Assembly: GCA_029706075.1 (NCBI GenBank)
Contig: JAINUG010000048.1
Coordinates: 3,838,501-3,902,500, forward strand
From: Aldrovandia affinis
Taxonomy: Eukaryota; Chordata; Actinopteri; Notacanthiformes; Halosauridae
DNA length: 64,000 nt
Direction: 5' to 3'
Position numbers and translations under genes: made by a program. The notes under the pieces are model-generated. The model saw nothing but the letters and a program-made list of their open reading frames with translations, did no database searches and was not told the origin of the DNA. Shown here one piece after another: positions 53,336 to 64,000 of the stretch (positions are counted from its first letter, which is position 1; each line of letters opens with the position of its first letter).

Positions 53336-56300
53336 GTAAGTGAGCAAAGTATAGTATATTTATTCAGTATAAGAATGACTATTGATTTGATTTCTTCCTC
53401 CAATGTTTGACCATGGCACCAGATCTGGATTCAATTCTATTTGTCCTTAACGTAAACTCACAATTAAATTAAAGTGTTGTTTTTCAGACAGTTCAGCAGG
53501 TTCAGCAATAATCAAAATGATGAACTTGGTTGTTAAACTGCATTTGTGAACTTTAAAAAAACTTTAAATGTATTCATAAGTCAAAGTTTAGGGGAAATGT
53601 GGAAAATGAATTGAAATGAGAAATGAATGAAATGTTGATTGCTAGTCTCGACTGCCCTGCATAATTTGTAGAGTTCCAGGAACTTATTAGTATGTCATTT
53701 AGAAAGTTAGCATGCACGCCAAAATTGGGTAGGGGGAGACTCTAGAGCAGGTAGGGAGAGAGAGTTGGGTGACGGTAGGGCACAAGCATAGAAAAGGAGT
53801 GCTCAAATGGCATGTATGAAAAGTAAAAGACATAAGGCACTCAATCTATTTAAGCTCTGCAAATGGAGATTCAGGGGGGATTTAATTGAGGTTTTTAAAT
53901 TCCTAAAAGGGATTAACAAAGTGAACTACCAAAGATGTTTTAAGATAAAGTGGATCAGCAGAACAAGAAGTCACAGGTGGAAATTAGTTAAAGGCTAATT
54001 CTGCATGAATATTCTGCCAGGTCTGGTAGTAGAGGCAGAAAGACTTGAGCTATTGAAGTCTAGGCTAGATGCGGTACTAGATACTCTTTAGATTAAGACA
54101 TGACAAGCCTAGATGGGCTAAATGGCCCGTTCTCATCATTATGTGTTCTTATGTTCTTATAAATCCAAGCCACAATCAGAACTGATTCCCTGAACATAAA
54201 GTGTGATCATGCAATTGATCTGTGGTTCTGTGTGACTCAGTTAGTAGAGCATGGTGCTGGCAATGTTTAGGTTGTGGGTTCAATCCCCACTGGGACCTAA
54301 TGTACTGAAAAAATGTATGCATTTGGATAAAAGCGTCTGCTGAATTGCATATATTATTATATTATAATATTATATTACAATTCCCTTCCAGAGATCGTTG
54401 TGGGGGTAGATATCATAGTAGAAGAAGGAACAGATGTGTTGTTGCCCTGCGAGAGTTTTCCAAATATGACTGAAGTACGATGGTACAAGTTTGAAGAACA
54501 GTTTACCCACTTATTGATTCATCACTTCATCAATAAAAAACATCAACAAACAGAAGGCTACCATGGCAGGACGCAACTCATTCTACAAGAGAGTGCTGCT
54601 CTGAGGCTAATAAATGTCACACAATCTGATGATGGGGAGTATCAGTGCATCATTCCTGTGAACCAGGATCTGAAGGTCACAAAAATATACCTGAGGATCT
54701 CCAGGTAGGAAAATGAGGCACTGCCTCTTCAATATTTCAAGGATATTTTTTGTATATTAGTAAGTAATAATTCAACTTAATAATTATAAACATATGAGAG
54801 CAAAGGGGATGCTTATTTTGCATTGTATATTTTGTTATAAACTGTGGCAGAAACAAATTAAATAGCAGAAGCATATCTCAATCTTGCCTCCAAGGAGCTT
54901 GTCATCTACTATGCAAAAGTTTTAATGAAGAGCTCAGTGATTTTAATCATGAAAAGTCATGTGAGTGGAGCTTTAGGGCAATCATAGCTCCTTAAAATGA
55001 TAGCCATGTCATGTCTTACAGTGGATTGAGCAATAGCACTGTCAATGAAATGTACGAGTCCCTTCATTTATGATATTATTAAATCAGTGATAGTGAGTGA
55101 GGGAACTTTGGTATTTGTGTGACATAAATAGCAGATCTGTATGGATTTCCAAATGTATTTCTGTTCTTTATAGATTTTTGTTTAGATCACCTAGAAACAA
55201 TTTTATTCAATTGCAGTTTTGTTGAACAAAGCTAAACCAATCCTAACATAGCACTTGTTGAAACATGGCAAAGTATATTATGAAGTAAATCCAAAATTGC
55301 TCATGTTTCCTACCAGCTAGCACATGCTAGGTAATTAGCTACTAGCCAGCTAGTTTAGGCACATTTTTCACTTTAGCTTAGAAATCTTGGTAGCTAATGT
55401 TAGTGAAATAATAGCAGTTGACCATGACAGAGGGGCTGAAGTGGAATTCACCAGATGCAGTGGCAATGGCTTGGACAACACATGGATTTGACAATGTCAA
55501 AAACTTGCACCATGCAAAATTAAAGGGATATGTGAGTGCACTGATGAAACTAAGTTATTCTTTTGGGAAAAATGTGCATAGAGCATGTCATAAATGAGGG
55601 GCTACGCTTTAGGTGGAAAAAAACAACAAAACTGTCAGGTGAAAAAGTGCTGTCCTTAAATGGTTAATCGATACAACAAAATGGCTTGGCCGGCAGAGTT
55701 AGCTTTCAGAGGGCATGATGAACAATTAATATAACCATAAAATAAGGCTAAATGATAGATTTGGCTGAGAATGATATGTGGCATGATTGCAAATGGCAAT
55801 TCATTTATTCAAATTAACGATATAATATACATTAATATAGATCTTAATATAAATCTTGAATAAATCTTTAAGAATTGTGAGTAGCTCACCAAAGCCCTGT
55901 CATACCCCCCTCAGGTTTACGGAAGAGGTTCCTCCCACAACACCTCCTGTTCCTCCCTCAGACTCAAGTCAGCCTGGAATCAGTGTCCCTGAAGACGTTC
56001 CTCCCACAACACCTCCTGTTCCTCCCTCAGACTCAAGTCAGCCTCACCAAATCAGTGTCCCTGAAGACGTTCCTCCCACAACACCTCCTGTTCCTCCCTC
56101 AGACTCAAGTCAGCCTCACCAAATCAGTGTCCCTGAAGACGTTCCTCCCACAACACCTCCTGTTCCTCCCTCAGACTCAAGTCAGCCTCACCAAATCAGT
56201 GTCCCTGAAGATGTTCCTCCCAGTCAACACCTCCTGTTCCTCCTGTTCCTCAGACTCAAGTCAGCCTCACCAAATCAGTGTCCCTAAAGAGGTTCCTCCC

Positions 56301-56977
56301 ACAACACCTCCTGTTCCTCCCTCAGACTCAAGTCAGCCTCACCAAATCAGTGTCCCTAAAGAGGTTCCTCCCACAACACCTCCTGTTCCTCCCTCAGACT
56401 CAAGTCAGCCTCACCAAATCAGTGTCCCTGAAGATAAACCTCCCACAACACCTCCTGTTCCTCCCTCAGACTCAAGTCAGCCTCACCAAATCAGTGTCCC
56501 TGAAGATGTTCCTCCCACAACACCTCCTGTTCCTCCATCAGACTCAAGTCAGCCTCACCAAATCAGTGTCCCTGAAGACGTTCCTCCCACAACACCTCCT
56601 GTTCCTCCCTCAGACTCAAGTCAGCCTCACCAAATCAGTGTCCCTGAAGACGTTCCTCCCACAACACCTCCTGTTCCTCCCTCAGACTCAAGTCAGCCTC
56701 ACCAAATCAGTGTCCCTGAAGATGATCCTCCCACAACACCTCCTGTTCCTCCCTCAGACTCAAGTCAGCCTCACCAAATCAGTGTCCCTGAAGACGTTCC
56801 TCCCACAACACCTCCTGTTCCTCCCTCAGACTCAAGTCAGCCTCACCAAATCAGTGTCCCTGAAGATGATCCTCCCACAACACCTCCTGTTCCTCCCTCA
56901 GACTCAAGTCAGCCTCACCATATCAATTTCCCCAAAGATGACTCTAGTCTTATTTGCATAGACTCTAGTCTTATTTG

Positions 56978-57019
<42 letters not shown>

Positions 57020-60000
57020 GGGTAATGCACTTCTATTTTTATCTAAGTATTATTATCATTATTATTCTTATTTTTCTCATTCTTCTTATTAATACTATTA
57101 TTACTATCATACTATAATGTGATTCTCTGAAGCATAGAATTACAAGGACTATTATTCTACACAATCATGCATACAAATATAAGTACAGTTCCGATGATAC
57201 ACATACCCACACGCATACTGTGATATTGTCAAATAATTTCTAATATCTAAATGAAGTCAGACTAAAAACTGTGTGTACCATGTGTGGCATTTAAATGTAT
57301 TGACTATACAGTCAATTCCAAATATAAAAAAGAACCAACAAAATTGAGTTTTCTCGTAAACTTTTAATGGAAAAGTTCTGGCCACTGTCCTAAAGCTGTC
57401 TTTGTGATACTCCTATTCAGTTCACTCTGGATAGCAATTTGTATTGAAATTATTCATTTATTAAAGTGTAAATAGGCTAAATCCTCATGAAAAAATATAG
57501 ATATTCTATTTTTCCTAATGTTTTGTTTTGTTTTTCTGAGGAATTAAAGGTGCCATGTAATATAAATGCTTCAATAGAAAAAAAAACCTTTCACACAATA
57601 TGAGAAAGACTGTTTTCTTTTCTGTTGATCATACTTGGATAATAATTTGTATTGTCAACCAGGGAGGGAGGGATTCAGTTGATCAGGGCTGAGTCTCCTT
57701 GCACACCAGCAACCCCCACTGGTCAATTGGGCTGCCAGAACAAAGCCAGACATGACGCTTCACACATACACTGACTCATGTGTGTGCAAAATTAACATGT
57801 GAACTGCGGTATGAAAAGAAGCGATTGCTGACATGTTTCGGAAGAGAGCATGTGCTTGTCTATGCTCTCCCAAATTGACAGCAGAGGTTGCAGTGAGCAC
57901 AGCTTAATAATATAATTGGCCATTACATTTTGGGGAGAAAAATGGGAAAAAGCATAAAACAAATAATGTGTAAAATTAAATATTTCATGTTAAAATTGAC
58001 TTTTTCATTTATTTGATTTGAGTACAAATGTCTGAGATTATTCACTGGATTTATGTTGCATAACTTATTTCTATCTTTATAGCATTAGCTACCAAAGACA
58101 AGACAAACCTGGAAAAAGGTACAAATAATGTTTTGTTATTTTTTTCAGAGGAATTAAAGGTGCTGAGCCATATCATATAACAACTCATGTTAATTGGATA
58201 ACTATGAAAAATATTTTCAATCCTTTTACAGAAAAGGAAGCCCTTTCAAAAAAACTTGGTAAAATTGTTTACTATTCTTTCGATACCACTTAGGTGGTTG
58301 AGCTACTGGGAAAACCAGGATGCTGATTTGGTGGTTCAAAAAGGGAAAATCCTTCTCTTGGGACCAATTTAAAAATGCAATGTCCCTGTGACCCCATGTT
58401 TTTTAAAGAATGTGTGAAATTCATCTTGGCTTTCTTGTGACTTTTTTATTTATTATGTGATTTTATTACAAATGTCTGAGATTATTCACTGGAATTTTGT
58501 TGCATTTGCTATATTAAAAATAATTTCTACCTCTATAGCAACAGTTACCAATGAAAAGACAAACCTGGAAAAAGGTAAGAATAATTATTTGTTTAGTTTT
58601 TCAGAGGAATGAAAGGTGCTGAGCCATATCATATAACAACTCATGTTAATTGGATAACTATGAAATATATTCTCAATCCTTTTACAGAAAAGGAAGCCCT
58701 TTCAAAAAAACTTGGTTAGATTGTTTACTATTCTTTCGATACCACTTAGGTGGTTGAGCTACTGGGAAAACCAGGATGCTGATTTGGTGGTTCAAAAAGG
58801 GAAAATCCTTCTCTTGGGACCAATTTAAAAATGCAATGTCCCTGTGACCCCATGTTTTTTAAAGAATGTGTGAAATTCATCTTGGCTTTCTTGTTGGCTT
58901 TTTAATTTATGTGATTTTATTACAAATGTCTGAGATTATTCACTGGAATTTTGTTGCATTTGCTATATTAAAAATCATTTCTACCTCTATAGCAACAGTT
59001 ACCAATGAAAAGACAAACCTGGAAAAAGGTAAGAATAATTCTTTGTTTAGTTTTTCAGAGGAATGAAAGGTGCTGAGCCATATCATATAACAACTCATGT
59101 TAATTGGATAACTATGAAATATATTCTCAATCCTTTTACAGAAAAGGAAGCCCTTTCAAAAAAACTTGGTAAGATTGTTTACTATTCTTTCGATACCCCT
59201 TAGGTGGTTGACCTACTGGGAAAACCAGGATGCTGATTTGGTGGTTCAAAAAGGGAAAATCCTTCTTTTGGGACCAATTTAAAAACGCAATGTCCCTGTG
59301 ACCCCATGTTTTTTAAAGAATGTGTGAAATGTATCTTGGCTTTCTTGTTGGCTTTTTAATTTATTATGTGATTTTATTACAAATGACTGAGATTAGTCAA
59401 TGGAATTGTGTAGCATTTGCTATATTAAAAATGATTTCTACCTTTATAGAAACAGTTGCCAATGAAAAGACAAACCTGGGAAAAGGTAAGAATAATTATT
59501 TGTTTAGTTTTTCAGAGGAATGAAAGTTGCTGAGCCATATCATATAACAACTCATGTTAATTGGATAACTATGAAATATATTCTCAATCCTTTTACAGAA
59601 AAGGAAGCCCTTTCAAAAAAACTTGGTAAGATTGTTTACTATTCTTTCAATACCACTTAGGTGGTTGAGCTACTGGGAAAACCAGGATGCTGATTTGATG
59701 GTTCAAAGAGGGAAAATCCTTCTCTTGGGACCAATTTAAAAATGCAATGTCCCTGTGACCCCATGTTTTTTAAAGAATGTGTGAAATTCATCTTGGCTTT
59801 CTTGTTGGCTTTTTAATTTATTATGTGATTTTATTACAAATGTCTGAGATTAGTCAATGGAATTGTGTTGCATTTGCTATATTAAAAATCATTTCTACCT
59901 CTATAGCAACAGTTACCAATGAAAAGACAAACCTGGGAAAAGGTAAGAATAATTCTTTGTTTAGTTTTTCAGAGGAATGAAAGGTGCTGAGCCATATCAT

Positions 60001-61006
60001 ATAACAACTCATGTTAATTGGATAACTATGAAATATATTCTCAATCCTTTTACAGAAAAGGAAGCCCTTTCACAAAAACTTGGTAAGATTGTTTACTATT
60101 CTTTCGATACCCCTTAGGTGGTTGAGCTACTGGGAAAACTAAGATGCTGATTTGGTGGTTCAAAAAGGGAAAATCCTTCTTTTGGGACCAATTTAAAAAC
60201 GCAATGTCCCTGTGACCCCATGTTTTTTAAAGAATGTGTGAAATGTATCTTGGCTTTCTTGTTGGCTTTTTAATTTATTATGTGATTTTATTACAAATGA
60301 CTGAGATTAGTCAATGGAATTGTGTAGCATTTGCTATATTAAAAATGATTTCTACCTCTATAGAAACAGTTGCCAATGAAAAGACAAACCTGGGAAAAGG
60401 TAAGAATAATTCTTTGTTTAGTTTTTCAGAGGAATGAAAGTTGCTGAGCCATATCATATAACAACTCATGTTAATTGGATAACTATGAAATATATTCTCA
60501 ATCCTTTTACAGAAAAGGAAGCCCTTTCAAAAAAACTTGGTAAGATTGTTTACTATTCTTTCAATACCCCTTAGGTGGTTGAGCTACTGGGAAAACCAGG
60601 ATGCTGATTGATTGTGATTTGGTGGGTCAAAGAGGGAAAATCTTTCTCTTGGGACCAATTTAAAAATGCAACATCCCTGTGACCCCATGTTTTTTAAAGA
60701 ATGTGTGAAATTCATCTTGGCTTTCTTGTTGGCTTTTTTATTTATTATGTGATTTTATTACAAATGTCTGAGATTAGTCAATGGCATTGTGTTGCATTTG
60801 CTATATAAAAAATAATGTCTACCTTTATAGAAACAGTTGCCAATGAAAAGAGTAACCTGGAAAAAGGTAAGAACAAGGTTTTGTTTATTTTTTCTGAGGA
60901 CTTAAAGGTGCTGAGCCATATCATATAACAACTCATGTTAATTGGATAACTATGAAATATATTCTCAATCCTTTTACAGAAAAGGAAGCCCTTTCAAAAA
61001 AACTTG
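53275..61006 (+). CDS. V-set receptor with repeat stalk and amplified heptad exons (3' end not in window)
   Basis: Exons: 53275-53335 leader; 54392-54704 V-set (ends phase 2); 55915-57021 repeat stalk; seven two-exon cassettes from 58083 to 61006. It has the plan of a butyrophilin-like receptor, but the effector exon (B30.2 expected) would lie beyond the retroelement at 61087 and outside the window. The V-to-stalk junction is frame-consistent (AG|G). One stalk repeat is altered so that the V-domain frame meets a stop at 56285-56287, while the remaining repeats are open in another frame. The gene as read is therefore either broken or polymorphic in the repeat. The TM segment is unclear. Confidence 0.65.
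53700..54165 (+). mobile_element. CR1/Rex-type LINE 3' fragment
   Basis: It encodes a LINE C-terminus (FRGDLIEVFKFLKGINKVNY) followed by the typical AATGGCCCGTTCTCATCATT end and a GTTCTTAT repeat tail. It lies in intron 1 of the third receptor. Confidence 0.75.
54228..54362 (+). mobile_element. tRNA-headed SINE (same family as 27005)
   Basis: A-box-like TCAGTTAGTAGAGCATGG, B-box-like GTTGTGGGTTCAATCCCC and the tail TTGGATAAAAGCGTCTGC. It ends 30 bases before the V-set exon, so the SINE supplies the far part of its acceptor region. Confidence 0.85.
54392..54704 (+). CDS. V-set Ig domain exon of the third receptor
   Basis: About 104 codons: first cysteine in DVLLPCESF, tryptophan in VRWYKFEE, the D-E strand block TQLILQESAALRLINVTQSD and the second cysteine in DGEYQCII. 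It ends LRIS with a GTAGGA donor in phase 2, unusual beside the phase-1 exons of the cluster but matching the next exon. Confidence 0.92.
54705..55914. other. Intron between V-set and stalk exons
   Basis: 1.2 kb without recognisable coding or transposon sequence. The acceptor at its end is a good polypyrimidine CCCCCCTCAG. Confidence 0.5.
55915..57021 (+). CDS. Minisatellite stalk exon: fourteen 72-bp repeats and a poly-Ile end
   Basis: The exon opens FTEEVPPTTPPVPP. The repeat unit is 24 residues, EDVPPTTPPVPPSDSSQPHQ then ISVP, in fourteen copies from about 55922 to 56930. Variation is mostly at the third residue (V/K/D) and E versus K. Copy 5 (56215-56265) has a net +7-base change, which moves the frame; copies 6-14 are open in the shifted frame. 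That second frame ends LIC, thirteen Ile codons from an (ATC)13 tract (56979-57017), Met, then a G|GTAATG donor in phase 1. Pro/Ser/Thr richness suggests an O-glycosylated mucin-like stalk. Confidence 0.75.
56979..57020 (+). repeat. (ATC)13 microsatellite at the end of the stalk exon
   Basis: Thirteen perfect ATC units followed by ATG and a splice donor. In the frame of repeats 6-14 it encodes uninterrupted isoleucine. Confidence 0.95.
57022..58082. other. Intron with an unclassified dispersed repeat
   Basis: 57655-57960 contains a fish-type interspersed repeat, recognised by CCACTGGTCAATTGGGCTGC, CATGTTTCGGAAGAGAGCAT and a terminal TTGGGGAGAAAAATGGGAAA. Its class is not certain. The rest is A/T-rich and shows no convincing separate TM exon. 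Confidence 0.5.
58083..61006 (+). CDS. Seven heptad exon pairs (coiled coil) of the third receptor
   Basis: Each pair has a 36-base exon ((A/E)TV(T/A)NEKTNL(E/G)K) and a 27-base exon (EKEALSKKL), all phase 1/1. Together they encode 21 residues, exactly three heptads, with V3, L10 and L17 spaced by seven. Adding a cassette therefore lengthens a coiled coil without disturbing its register. Copy 1 differs (ALATKDKTNLEK), copy 5 has SQKL and copy 7 has KSNLEK. The second exon of copy 2 has a weak donor (GTTAGA). Such heptad exons join TM and B30.2 in butyrophilins. Confidence 0.8.
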
Positions 61007-61075
61007 GTAAGATTGTTTACTATTCTTTCGATACCCCTTAGGTGGTTGAGCTACTGGGAAAACCAGTATGCTGAT
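58083..61075 (+). repeat. Tandem array 3: ~457-bp units, each with two heptad exons
   Basis: Seven full units plus the start of an eighth. Spacing of the first exon of each pair is 456, 454, 457, 457, 457 and 467 bases. Exon pairs: 58083-58118/58232-58258; 58539-58574/58688-58714; 58993-59028/59142-59168; 59450-59485/59599-59625; 59907-59942/60056-60082; 60364-60399/60513-60539; 60831-60866/60980-61006. Intron sequence is as conserved as exon sequence. Units 4 and 6 resemble each other more than their neighbours, as do 3 and 5, implying a two-unit (~914 bp) duplication step. Confidence 0.97.
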
Positions 61076-61086
61076 TTGGTGTCATG

Positions 61087-64000
61087 GGCAGGGGCGTTCA
61101 ATACTTAGTAGACTGGGAGGGCTATGGCCCTGAGGAGCGCTACTGGGTTCCGTCCAGGAATATTTTGGACCCTGATCTTATTCGCGATTTCCATCGGCAT
61201 GGTTCTGGGGGATCGGCTGGGGCCGCTCCTTAAGGGGGGGGTCCTGTCATGGTTTTACCTTGTTCAGCCGCTGGAGGGCGCTTGACCATGTGATGGTCGG
61301 TTCCCTTTGTTTTGTATGAGGAATCATTGTCATTGTCATTTCCCTTATATGGTCTTTTGTCGGGGATTTTCCCGGTCATGGCCAGCTGTGGATTATCAGT
61401 GTTTATTCCGCCTACTATTTAAAGGCTGCGTTTTCATATCACAAACGCTTCTGTGCAAACCATTGTTACGCTCTCGAATGGGCGGTTCCGCTTATACGAT
61501 CGCAGGCACCAGTTTTAGACGACTCCAATAAACTTATGAAGGAGATGGAGCTGGTGTTTGATCATGAAATCTCTGGTAAAGAGGCAGCTATAACACTGGT
61601 TCGGATTCGTCAGGGGTCGTTTAGCATAGCGGAGTTTTCTATCCGATTTAGATCGCTGGCTGGTGAAACCGGCTGGTCAGAGGGTCCACTCAGTACGCTA
61701 TTCACGAACGCCCTATCTGAGTCAGTTAAAGACGCGTTGGCGGCTCTTGATTCTCCTGATTCATTTGAAACCTTGGTTTCTACCGCCATACGAATTGACA
61801 ATCGTATCAGAGAGCGTGAGAGAGAGAGACGGGACAACCGGAATAAAACTACGCCTGGGCGCGTTTGGTTTCCTCCGGTCTACGGGAGTCCCTGAAGCGT
61901 CAGGTTCTAGGGAAGGAGGGGAGGAACCCATGCAACTGGGTAGTTGATTAAGAATACAAAAAGGGTTGACTCTCGTCCAGAATACTGTCGCTACTGCAGG
62001 CAGAAGGGTCACAATAAGATTAACTGTCCTAAACTTAAGGGAAAAGGTCAGTCTCACTAGTGGATCGAAAGGCACTGGCGAGACATTTGACTACATCCTT
62101 TCGAACCTTTTTACCCATTGAATTAAGTTGGCACGAACAATCTGTTAAGATTGACGCCTTTTTAGATTCAGGGGCGGTAGACTGTTTTATGGATGCCAAG
62201 TGGGCTCTGGACGCACAGATACCTGTGCGTGCTCTTTCTCAGCCCCGCTTTATTACGGCACTCGATGGTCGGCCGCTGGGTTCTGGTAGTAGTCACGACA
62301 GGACTGAAAATGTGTGTATGCGTGTGTTCTTTAAAAATCACACAGAACACATTAAATTATTTTTAGTTGACTCGCCGACCTATCCCCTGGTATTAGGTCA
62401 TTCTTGGCTTAGCAAACATAAGCCACACATTAACTGGGGTGATCAGAATGAGGTCATAATTCAGTGGGGTTCCCAGTGTGCTCATCATTGTCAACAGGTC
62501 TTTTCCCCTTGTTATCAGACTATTGAGAGCGAGGTTAGTTCGGTCGCGGACGTATCTGACACATGTTCCGTGGATCAGGACACACCCTCCCAAATAGCTG
62601 AGGATGAGACAGGGAGGGATTCGGTGGACGGAGACACGCCCTCCCAAATAGCTGAGGATGAGACAGAGAGGGATTCGGTGGACGGAGACACGCCCTCCGT
62701 TATGTCAGAGGAGAGAGAGGGGAGTTTAGACTGGCATTCGCTGACCCACTGGAGAGAACCGGTCGATGACTGCTCCAGTTTTAGTTCACAATCAGAGAGT
62801 TTGGAACTCCATAGTGCGGAGGTATTTCCTTTACCTAGTGGTGTGCCTAATGTTTATGCTAATCTCAGTGAGGTTTTTAGTAAACAAAGGGCCACCACTT
62901 TACCTCCGCATAGAACATATGATTGCGCTATCGAACTACAGCCGGGTACTATTCCTCCCACGGTTCTCTGTATTTCTCTCGGTTCCTGAGAGCACTGCCA
63001 TGAGAGAGTACATCAAGGAATCTTTAAAAATGGCTTTATTAGACCATCTACGTCACCTGCAGGTGCGGGTTTTTTTCTTTGTAGGGAAGAAAGATGGGGA
63101 TTAAGGCCATGTATTGATTATCGAGGTCTTAATAATATCACGGTCAAGAACCGCACCCGCTTCCCCTCATGAATTCTGCTTTTGAACGTCTCCAAGGAGC
63201 ATCTGTGTTTTCCAAGCTTGACTTGCGCAATGCTTACAACTTGGTGCGGATTCGTGAGGGGAATGAGTGGAAGACCGCTTTTAACACTCACAGCGGCCAC
63301 TATGAGTACCTGGTCATGCCTTTTGGACTCACTAGCGCCCCTCAGTGTTTCAGGCTTTTGTGAATGACGTGCTCAGAGAAATGTTGGAGAGATTTCGTCT
63401 ATTTAGACGACATTCTAATTTTTCTAAAAATCTCTCTGAACACAAAGAACACGTTAGACGAGTGTTAGAGTGTCTCTTAGAGGCGCGGCTGTTCGTCAAA
63501 GCCGAGAAATGCCTTTTCCACTCCAGTTCCGTTTCATTTCTGGGTTTTATTGTGCCGGAGGGGAGTATCCAAATGGATCCCAGGAAGGTGTCGGCAGTCA
63601 GGGATTGGTCCACCCCTGAATCGGTGAAGCAGGTCCAACGATTCTTGGGGTTCACTAATTTTTACCGGCGTTTCATTCGCAATTTTAGCTCCGTGGTTGC
63701 TCCTATTTCGGCTCTTACTAAAAAATCTGCTCCCTCTCGGTTTTTATGGACATCCAAAGCTGAGGCAGCATTTTTAGAGTTAAAAAGGAGGTTCACCTCC
63801 AAACCCATTCTCATCACCCCTAATCCATCTCTTCCCTTTGTGGTAGAGGTCGACGCCTCGGAGCTTGGAGTAGGGGCGATACTGTCTCAACGCTCTCCTC
63901 TGGATCAGAAGATCCACCCCTGTGCTTATTTCTCCCAGGGACTTTCCCCTGCGGAGAGAAATTATGACGTCGGGGACAGAGAGTTGTTAGCAGTAAAACT
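61087..64000 (+). mobile_element. Ty3/Gypsy retrotransposon fossil, rearranged, cut by window edge
   Basis: Parts in order: the 3' end of pol (integrase tail with a chromodomain-like [15 protein letters not shown], 61087-61243); one LTR (about 61246-61530, with a TATA-like box and polyadenylation-like motif); gag (from about 61536); a zinc-knuckle region near 61980; protease (about 62060-62400); and reverse transcriptase and the start of RNase H (from about 63000). The pol-LTR-gag order suggests a tandem or LTR-recombined pair of copies. The element is broken in several places. It interrupts the eighth cassette of array 3, so it is younger than that array. Confidence 0.85.

Noticed and set aside
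55922-56930. CRISPR-like regular repeats
   Set aside because: Units are contiguous with no spacers, are translated, and lie in a vertebrate-type gene. The 457-bp and 13/11-bp arrays are likewise simple tandem repeats.
55983-57092. A 369-codon open frame through the stalk repeats taken as one protein
   Set aside because: Its first part reads the repeats in the wrong frame (LPQHLLFLPQT type). Only the part after copy 5 is in the sensible frame, and it runs past the splice donor.
58866-60437. Four ~67-residue open frames with a hydrophobic start, repeated every ~457 bp
   Set aside because: They run from intron sequence into the 36-base heptad exon and out past its donor. The hydrophobic part is intronic; the splice sites explain the pattern better than separate small membrane proteins.

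Overview
This window looks like teleost fish nuclear DNA. It has low gene density, spliced immune-receptor genes with phase-1 introns, many Tc1-like DNA transposons (some folded back on themselves), tRNA-headed SINEs of the kind found in fish, and L1/Tx1-, L2- and CR1/Rex-type LINE copies. A Ty3/Gypsy fossil runs off the right edge. No species can be named from sequence alone. All gene models below were built by eye from open frames, GT/AG sites and matching intron phases. There is no transcript evidence.

Layout. (1) 1-7720: three tandem copies of a ~2.26 kb unit, each opening with a TATA-like box and a leader-peptide-like exon that lacks an ATG. The third copy carries a fold-back Tc1 element. 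(2) 8172-11639, minus: a small CD2/SLAM-like Ig receptor (leader, V-like domain, stub of a second Ig domain, TM, short tail). (3) 11.9-13.9 kb: transposon remains. (4) 13926-30189, minus: a second Ig receptor with leader, V-set domain, 273-residue acidic repeat stalk, TM and a long cytoplasmic tail. The tail is encoded by small exons, most of them inside a four-fold tandem duplication (15.1-26.8 kb), ending in a lysine-rich terminal exon. (5) 32388-45704, plus, head-to-head with the previous gene: a butyrophilin-like gene with leader, V-set, a TM exon apparently interrupted by an L1/Tx1 LINE (33.67-39.98 kb), six heptad exons and a complete PRY-SPRY (B30.2) exon. (6) 46.4-53.1 kb: nested transposons and a composite SINE. 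(7) 53275-61006, plus: a third V-set receptor with a stalk of fourteen 72-bp coding repeats, a possible poly-isoleucine membrane segment, and seven tandem copies of a two-exon cassette adding 21 residues (three heptads) each. (8) 61087-64000: Ty3/Gypsy fossil inserted into the next cassette copy.

How it fits together. The three larger receptors share one plan: leader exon, V-set exon, stalk and/or TM, strings of tiny symmetrical phase-1 exons, then a terminal effector exon. B30.2 is seen in the middle gene, a basic tail in the minus-strand gene, and the end of the third gene lies beyond the window. The most striking feature is repeated local amplification of small phase-compatible exons, which lengthens stalks or tails without shifting the frame. 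It happened in two receptors in two different ways, beside a fast-evolving repeat stalk. The cluster looks like a young, rapidly changing immune-receptor locus.
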